From: Dama dama
Taxonomy: Eukaryota; Chordata; Mammalia; Artiodactyla; Cervidae
NCBI RefSeq assembly: GCF_033118175.1
Contig: NC_083692.1
Span: forward strand, 91,368,501-91,432,500
Direction of reading: 5' to 3'
DNA length: 64,000 nt
Made by a program: the position numbers and the translations under genes
Notes under the pieces: model-generated
Seen by the model: the letters and a program-made list of their open reading frames with translations, nothing else
What the model was told of the DNA's origin: nothing
The model's database searches: none
Shown: positions 58,088-64,000 of the stretch, piece by piece
Position numbering within the stretch: the stretch's first letter is position 1
How the letters are laid out: each line of letters opens with the position of its first letter

Positions 58088-59014
58088 CTAGAGAAGATCC
58101 TTTAGCATTTGTTGAAGAGCTGGTTTGGTGGTGCTGAATTCTCTCAGCTTTTGCTTATCTGTAAAGCTTTTGAATTCTCCTCCATATCTGAATGAGATCC
58201 TTGCTGGATACAATAATCTAGGTTGTAGGTTATTCTCTTTCATTACTTTCAGTACGTCCTGCCATTCCCTTCTGGCCTGGAGGGTTTCTATTGATAGATC
58301 AGCTGTTATCCTTATGGGAATCCCTTTGTGTGTTATTTGTTGTTTCTCCCTTGCTGCTTTTAATATTTGTTCTTTGTGTTTGATCTTTGTTAATTTGATT
58401 AATATGTGTCTTGGGGTGTTTCGCCTTGGGTTTATCCTGTTTGGGACTCTCTGGGTTTCTTGGACTTGGGTGGCTATTTCCTTCCCCATTTTAGGGAAGT
58501 TTTCAGCTATTATCTCCTCGAGTATTTTCTCATGGCCTTTCTTTTTGTCTTCTTCTTCTGGGACTCCTATGATTCAAATGTTGGGGCGTTTCACAGTGTC
58601 CCAGAGGTCCCTGAGGTTGTCCTCATTTCTTTTGATCCTTTTTTCTTTTTTCCTCTCTGCTTCATTTATTTCCATCATTTTATCTTCTACCTCACTTATC
58701 CTATCTTCTGTCTCCGTTATTCTACTCTTGGTTCCCTCCAAAGTGTTTTTGATCTCATTCATTGCATTATTCATTTTTAATTGACTCTTTTTTATTTCTT
58801 CTAGGTTTTTATTAAACATTTCTTGCATCTTCTCAATCTTTGTTTCCAGGCTATTTATCTGTAACTCCATTTTGTTTTCAAGATTTTGGATCATTTTTAT
58901 TATCATTATTCTAAATTCTTTTTCAGGTAGATTTCCTATCTCCTCCTCTTTTGTTTGACTTGGTGGGCATTTTTCATGTTCTTTTACCTGTTGGGTATTT
59001 CTTTGCCTTTTCAT
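58088..59014 (-). pseudogene. L1 ORF1 (RNA-binding protein), one stop
   Basis: 309 codons including the final stop. MKRQRNTQQ starts at 59014; a long coiled coil follows (MIIKMIQNLENKMELQINSLETKIEKMQEM...). Next comes the RRM-type domain, starting at RIKRNEDNLRDLWDTVKRPN, and then the C-terminal domain with TPRHILIKLTK, RITADLSIETLQARREW and QPRLLYPARISF. One in-frame TGA at 58574-58576 (VKRPNI*IIG, where the family has an Arg codon, CGA to TGA) is the only break. The frame is otherwise continuous. ORF1p is the trimeric RNA chaperone of the L1 particle. Confidence 0.95.
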
Positions 59015-59871
59015 CTTGTTTAGATTGCTGTATCTGGAGTGGGCTTTCTGTATTCTGGAGGTCTGTGGTTCCTTTTTATTGTGGAGGATTAACCCAGTGG
59101 GTGGGGTTAGATGATTGGCTTGTCAAGGTTTCCTGGTTAGGGAAGCTTGCTTCAGTGTTCTGGTGCGTGGAACTTGATTTCTTCTCTTTGGAGAGCAATG
59201 GAGTGCCCAGTAATGAGTTTTGAGATGGGTCTATGTGTTAGGTGTGACCTTGGGCAGCCTGTATGTTGATGTTCAGGGCTATGTTCCTGCGTTGCTGGAG
59301 AATTTGCGTGGTATGTCTTGCTCTGAAACTTATTGGCTCTTGGGTGGTGGTTGGTTTCAGTGTAGGTATGAAGGCTTTTGGACAGTCACTTATTACTTAA
59401 AGTTCCATGTAGTCAGGAGTTTTCTGGTGTTTTCAGGTTTTGGGCTTAAGTCTCCTGCCTCTGGATTTCAGTTTTATTCTTCCTGTAGTCTCAGGACTTC
59501 TCCAACTATACAGCCCTGATAAGAAAACTTCTAGGTTAATGGCTAAAAGATTCTCCCCCGTTAGGGACACCCAGAGAGGTTCACAGAGTTACATGAAGAA
59601 GAGGAGAGGGAGGAGGGAGATAGAGATGAGCAGGAGGAGAAAAAAGGGGACTCAAGAGGAGAGAGACAGATCTACACAGTTGTCTATTCCCAGAGTGTTC
59701 TCCGTAGCCCAGTCACCTACAAAGATTCACAGAATCGGATTGGGAAGAGAAGGGGAAAGGAGGAAATAGAGGTGTTCTGAGGTAGAAAACGGAGAGTCAA
59801 GATTGGGAGAGAATAATCTTCGATTTAAAAATAGGGCTTCTCTTCTTTTTCTAAGGTTATAGTGTATTGAA

Positions 59872-60120
59872 AATGAAAATTAAGGAGTAGTAGAGGAGTA
59901 CTAGAGGACTTTAAAAGAAATAAGAGAAAAAGAAAAATAGAAACTAGAAGAGAAAAAGGAAAGAAAAAAAAAGAAGAAAAAAGAAAAGAAAAAGAAAAAA
60001 AAATTTTTTTTCCCTAATTAAAAAAAAATCATAAAAATCTATGGAAATGAAAGTTAAGGAGTAATGGGGGAGTAATAGGGGATTTTAAAGGAACATAAAA
60101 GAGAAAAAATAAAAAATAAA
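59872..60120. repeat. 174-bp-period duplication in L1 5' UTR
   Basis: AATGAAAATTAAGGAGTA at 59872 recurs as AATGAAAGTTAAGGAGTA at 60046. Each copy is followed by similar GGAGTA.TAG.GGA.TTTAAA...AGAGAAAAA text. The sequence between is nearly pure A/G. Confidence 0.8.
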
Positions 60121-60414
60121 AAAAAGAGAAAAAAGTAAAATTATATCTAGGAGTTTCTCTGGAGCTGTTGCGGTCAGTGTGGGTTCGGCTCAGTTTCAGA
60201 TAGCTCCTCGTTCCAGCTTACACTTCTCGATATCTACAGGCCCCTTCCGGTGTAGTTGGTGTTTTCTACAGGGATTTTAATCTGTTGCACCAGTCCCTTC
60301 TGAAGCGGTTCCCTTTGTTTATTTGGCTTCTGTTTGCAGGTCTCTTCAGAGCCTCATTTCCGCCCTGACACAGGCGGGCAGAGGTGGACTCTTATTTAGG
60401 TAGCTAGTTCCGTC

Positions 60415-60955
60415 GCTCTGCGGGGAGGGGCTGGCGCCGCGGGGAGGGGGCTGACGCTGCGGGGAGGGGCTGACGCTGCGGGGAGGGGCTGGCGCCGCGG
60501 GGAGGGGCTGGCGCCGCGGGGAGGGGCTGTCGCTGCGGGGAGGGGCTGGCGCTGCGGGGAGGGGCTGGCGCTGCGGGGAGGGGCTGGCGCTGCGGGGAGG
60601 GGCTGTGTGGGGACGGGCTTGCGCTGCAGGGAGGGGCCGGCGCTGCGGGGAGGGGCCGGCGCCGCGGGGAGGGGCCGGCGCCGCGGGGAGGGGCCGGCGC
60701 CGCGGGGAGGGGCCGGCGTTGCGGGGAGGGGCCGGCGCTGCGGGGAGGGGCTGGCGCTGCGGGGAGGGGCTGGCGCTGCCGGGAGGGGCCGGCGCTGCCG
60801 GGAGGGGCCGGCGCTGCGGGGAGGGGCCGGCGCTGCGGGGAGGGGCCGGCGCTGCGGGGAGGGGCTGGCGCTGCGGGGAGGGGCTGTCGCTGTGGGGACG
60901 GGCTTGCGCTGCAGGGAGGGGCCGGCGCTGCCGGGAGGGGCTGGCGCTGCTTTCT
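60415..60955. repeat. 19-bp GC-rich tandem array in L1 5' UTR
   Basis: About 28 units of GGGGAGGGGCTGGCGCTGC and close variants (CTGACG, CCGGCG, CTGTCG forms). A variant block GGGGACGGGCTTGCGCTGC occurs at 60609 and again at 60894, 285 bases apart, exactly 15 units. That implies a larger duplication of a 15-unit block. No unit contains a stop in any frame, which explains the long open frames on both strands. Confidence 0.92.
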
Positions 60956-61750
60956 CCGTCTGCGCTGCTCAGGCTCCCGGCTGTTCTATATGGAGCGCGC
61001 CCCGCGCTGCGCGAGGTTCCAGCCCTCGCGTGTTCCACAAAAGCGCGGAAGGAAAAGCTGCGCCTGCTCTCTGTGCCTTCCCCGTCAGAGCGGTCCAGGC
61101 AGCCAGGGGCTTGGTGGGCGCACTCTCCCCAGGTGTGGCGCGCCCCCTCCCTTCCGCGGACCCAGTCTCAGTTTCCGCTGGCGCCAGTCGGGTGCGCGCG
61201 CCTTCTGCCCTCCGCGTCCCCAGCCCCAGTCCCCGCCCGCGCCGGTCGGGTGCCTGCGCCCTGTGTCTCGCCGCGACCTTCCCCTCCCCCCTGCCTCCTG
61301 CCTCCGGCGGGGCTGGGCCGGTCCGCAGCCTGCGAGCTCTTCTCTGGATTTTCTCGGTCTCTTTGTTCTGCGAACGGCCGGCAGTGTGTTCGGGCCGGTT
61401 AATTTACTCTCTCTCTTTTGGTCTCCCACAGTTCAAGTTGGCAACTCACAGAAGCTCCCTCCGATTGTCCTCAGGGCACTCAGGCCCGGACCCTACCCCA
61501 AGCAATGCCGCCTAAGAGCTCCCGGGACGGATCTCCGTCCTTAGCTCTTTTGTCTCACTTTTTATCTTTTATATTTTGTCCTACCTCCTTTCGAAGACAA
61601 TGGGCTGCTTTTCTGGGCGCCTGATGACCTCAGCTAGCAATCAGAAGTTGTTTTGCGAAGTTTGCTCTGCGTTCAGTTATTCTTTTGATGAATTTGTAGG
61701 AGAGAAAGTGGTCTCCCCGGCCTACTCCTCCGCCATCTTGGCTCCTCCCC

Positions 61751-61765
61751 TCAACATCTTTTTTA
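61751..61765. repeat. L1 target-site duplication, right copy
   Basis: TCAACATCTTTTTTA, identical to 53891-53905. It directly follows the L1 5' end. Confidence 0.96.
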
Positions 61766-62000
61766 AAGTGAGCCAGTTTTCTTTCCTGATTTGAAATGCC
61801 AACTGAGTCCCTTACACTGAATCTCTGTTTGTATTTGAGTCCATTTGTGGACTTTCAAGACTGTTTTATTGAACTTTATGACTATTCATATGTCAGTACC
61901 ACACAGTTTTGCTTATTATATTTTGATAACATGTTTTATTATCAGATAAAGCTTATGTCTTCACCACTTTGCTTTTTCAAAATAATGAGCTTATTTATTG
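61766..62000 (-). mobile_element. Old L1 (part 2), continuing after the full-length L1
   Basis: gtgagccagttttctttcctg...atgactattcatatgtcagtaccacacagtttt...gataacatgttttattatcag is antisense old L1 ORF2 text that continues the piece ending at 53890. Confidence 0.7.
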
Positions 62001-63133
62001 TTAATTTTACTGTGATGCTGGACCCAGGCCTCAGGGCTCCAGCCAGCTTATATATTCCTTCCAGGCCCAGTCCCGAGTCAGGGTCTCTATGCTATTGTTC
62101 TTGTGCACATTTAGAAGACTGTTTAGCAAAAATGTGAGCCCCCTTTACCCATCCCCCTCTGGCAGGGGCTTCTCTAAAGGCCTCTACCAAGTCCTGGAGG
62201 GATTCACCTCCCAGGATCAAACACAGCACTTGAAGTACTTCTCTGGTTGAAGTTCTCAGAATGAGTTCTGAGGTTTGATGTTTTTCTCCAACTAATGTCA
62301 AATAGCAGGCCTGTAATTTTCCCAAATTTAAGAGCATTTTCCCCTGGCTTCCTGGCTGGCTCAGACTTGCAAAAATATTCTCAATTTCAACCTCACTTCC
62401 CCTCACATTGTACAAGACAGTGTGTGGCAAAGAATTAGAATATAAAGTGTTTCTGACATTTTCACTCTGAGACTTGCCAGTTTTTCATTTGACTCTTTTT
62501 CCTTTTTATAAAGACAAATTAGAAAGCAATCACCCCATAACCTTTGGCTTTGTTATTTCTTTCTCCTTGGTGCTACCCAGTTCTATTTCCTTGTCTATCA
62601 CTCTTCTCTATTGATTTTGGATGGTTTGGTGTTTGCCTTTGGGCTTTGCAAAGAGAGTCATTGATTTTGAGTAGATCTACAAACGTTGGGAGCTTTCGGT
62701 GACACAGCCAATCTTAGTGTTGCTACTAAAGGCATTAGACATTGCCTTGCAAGTGAGTTTTTTGTGTTAGTACATGATTATGGAAATAAAGACTACTGAC
62801 AGGTTTTGGCAAACACCTTGAGAGTTACCATCTGTCCATTCATGACAACAAGAACCAGGAGGACCCTGTTGAATGTCCTACTGAACCACTGATGGCAAAA
62901 GTGTCTTCAATTTCATCTCTAAAAAAATAGGATACACTGTAAAGGAGAGAGAATTTTGGATGGGGAAGCAGGAGAATATAACCTCAACGCACTCTAGCTA
63001 GTTGGAATTCCTCACCAGACTCTGGAGAAAAAGGCTAATGAATAACTCACAAGTAGGAGGTTGTATCATACAGACCCTTCTAGATGGTTCCTAAATGATA
63101 AGGGCCAAGAATAATCTAAATGATGAAGATTAC
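62001..63133. other. No recognised gene; one 112-codon open frame
   Basis: The minus-strand frame 62430-62092 (MPHTVLYNVRGSEVEIENIF...) is the longest frame outside known repeats. I do not recognise it. There is no obvious start context, signal peptide or domain. The rest of the stretch is unique-looking. Confidence 0.4.
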
Positions 63134-63144
63134 CTTTCTTTTAC

Positions 63145-63360
63145 GGCCTCTCAGGTGGCTCAGTGGTGAAGAATCCACCTGCCAATGCAGGAGATGTGGG
63201 TTTGATCCCTGGGTCAGGAAGATCACCTGGAGAAAGGAATGGCAACCCACTCCAGTATTCTTGCCTGGGAAATTGCATGGACAGAAGAACTCGGTGGGCT
63301 ACAGTCCCTGGGATCACAAAGGAGTTGGACACAACTTAGTGACTAAACAGCAATGACACT
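63145..63360 (+). mobile_element. Bov-tA/BOV-A2-type SINE
   Basis: ggcctctcaggtggctcagtggtgaagaatccacc, box-B-like ggtttgatccctgg, tail agtgactaaacagc. TTTCTTTTAC at 63135-63144 and 63361-63370 is a perfect 10-bp target-site duplication. Confidence 0.93.
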
Positions 63361-63370
63361 TTTCTTTTAC

Positions 63371-64000
63371 TTTTCTTTGTCATAAATCATCCCCCAGATT
63401 TTTACCCAGTCTTTTGCATGCAGCACATGAGAAATTAATGGCCAAAAGGCAAGCAGTGGAAAAGAGTGAAGGAAAAAATTTAAGTCATCCTCAGACTGGA
63501 GGACTAGATATTAAACAGTTGAAAGTTGCTTCTGAATATACAGCAAGGACGATGGTGAGGGATGAGCTCAGCCAGCTCGCCAGTGCCAGAGATGGTGCTG
63601 TAAGGGTGACCAGGAGGAAGCCTTGGCCCAGGAGCTGGTGTGCCTGATGCTGGCATATGTGGATCCTGCCTGGCTGACCTGCCCAGCCAAGGGTTCTGTC
63701 CCCATCAGGGGCTCTGCCTCTGGAGAGGTAAAGAGCTGAGTGCCTCATATAAAGTGCTTAGGGATTCGTGGGCTACCGTACGGTAAAGCTCCAAGGTAAA
63801 GGGAGTTATTTCAAAATAAGAAATGCACCTGCCCTGTGATTCAGCAATTCCTGGCTGAAAACCTGTGAGGACATTAATCTGAAAACACAGATTTTTTTCC
63901 ATTAATTTGAAAATGTGGATTTTTCAGTTGCTTGGGCTGTTGTGCAAAATTTGTCCCCCTGAAATCATCAGTAAATGCTATGGTTCTCATGCAAGGGATC
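63371..64000. other. No gene seen
   Basis: The frame 63414-63647 (77 codons, lysine-rich start MHAAHEKLMAKRQAVEKSEG) has no family I recognise; the frame closes in unique DNA. Confidence 0.4.

Larger units (their letters stand above)
53906..61750 (-). mobile_element. Full-length L1 LINE (ruminant type)
   Basis: About 7.85 kb from the intact 5' end (GGGGAGGAGCCAAGATGGCG on the minus strand, ending at 61750) to a patterned (AAAT)n tail at 53906-53927. The order on the minus strand is: 5' UTR 61750-59015, ORF1 59014-58088, a 51-base spacer, ORF2 58036-54220, and a short 3' UTR. Both ORFs carry inactivating lesions (separate entries), so the copy cannot move by itself as read here. The complete 5' end, perfect target-site duplication and near-complete frames mark it as one of the youngest elements in the window. 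Confidence 0.97.
59015..61750 (-). promoter_or_regulatory. L1 5' UTR and internal promoter
   Basis: About 2.7 kb, CpG-rich from about 60400 to 61400. The extreme 5' end contains the YY1-type site AAGATGGCGG on the minus strand (61730-61739), as at the start of human L1. Inside are a 19-bp GC-rich array (60415-60955) and A/G-rich sequence with a 174-base duplication (59872-60120). Function as a pol II internal promoter follows from L1 biology, not from data here. Confidence 0.85.

Noticed and set aside
58125..58784. 219-codon hydrophobic plus-strand frame
   Set aside because: Antisense of L1 ORF1; its hydrophobic character comes from reading A-rich coiled-coil DNA backwards.
60415..60955. Regular GC-rich repeat as a CRISPR array
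   Set aside because: Units are contiguous 19-mers without unique spacers, in a mammalian L1 promoter.
60605..61515. 265- and 302-codon plus-strand frames as real proteins
   Set aside because: They are read through a 19-bp stop-free tandem array in an L1 5' UTR; length is explained by the repeat.

Overview
The window is non-coding ruminant nuclear DNA. The diagnostic evidence is its repeat content: many BovB (RTE-type) LINE copies on both strands, Bov-tA/BOV-A2 SINEs whose tRNA-like heads read GGCTCAG...GGTTTGATCCC, CHR-type artiodactyl SINEs, and a full-length ruminant L1. Such a mix is expected of a pecoran (cattle, sheep, goat, deer). I cannot choose the species from sequence alone. I found no intact host protein-coding gene, no spliced exon I could defend, and no prokaryotic or viral gene system. 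Nearly all open frames shorter than about 120 codons are chance frames or pieces of retroelements.

Layout. From 1 to 22.4 kb there is mostly unique sequence with scattered SINEs, MIRs, 5'-truncated BovB ends, old L1 pieces, an LTR-like repeat at 521-1066 and a 40-bp-period CA minisatellite at 10.5 kb. At 22.9-25.2 kb a minus-strand BovB is split by a 5'-truncated L1 whose 5' end is fused to a complete U6 snRNA copy (24806-24912). This is a U6/L1 chimeric retrocopy, and about 1.06 kb of BovB is missing at the insertion site. From 25 to 40 kb there is more unique DNA with BovB copies at 27.4, 30.1 and 36.3 kb. At 40.5-42.3 kb there is a nested cluster: a BovB carrying an MGST3 processed pseudogene, followed directly by a SINE, with the same 12-base target sequence present three times. 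At 49.4-52.0 kb lies the longest BovB copy (about 2.5 kb). At 53.9-61.75 kb an essentially full-length L1 (minus strand, about 7.8 kb) lies inside an older L1. It has a perfect 15-bp target-site duplication, an intact YY1-type 5' end, a 5'UTR with a 19-bp GC-rich tandem array, and ORF1 and ORF2 broken by a handful of lesions. The last 2 kb are unique sequence plus one SINE.

How the parts relate. The only activity recorded here is retrotransposition. L1-type machinery explains the U6 chimera, the MGST3 pseudogene, and the young L1 itself. BovB machinery explains the BovB copies and probably the Bov-tA/BOV-A2 SINEs. The nesting gives relative ages: old L1 before full-length L1; BovB before MGST3 pseudogene; BovB before U6/L1 chimera. 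Family names are assigned by recognition, not by a library search.
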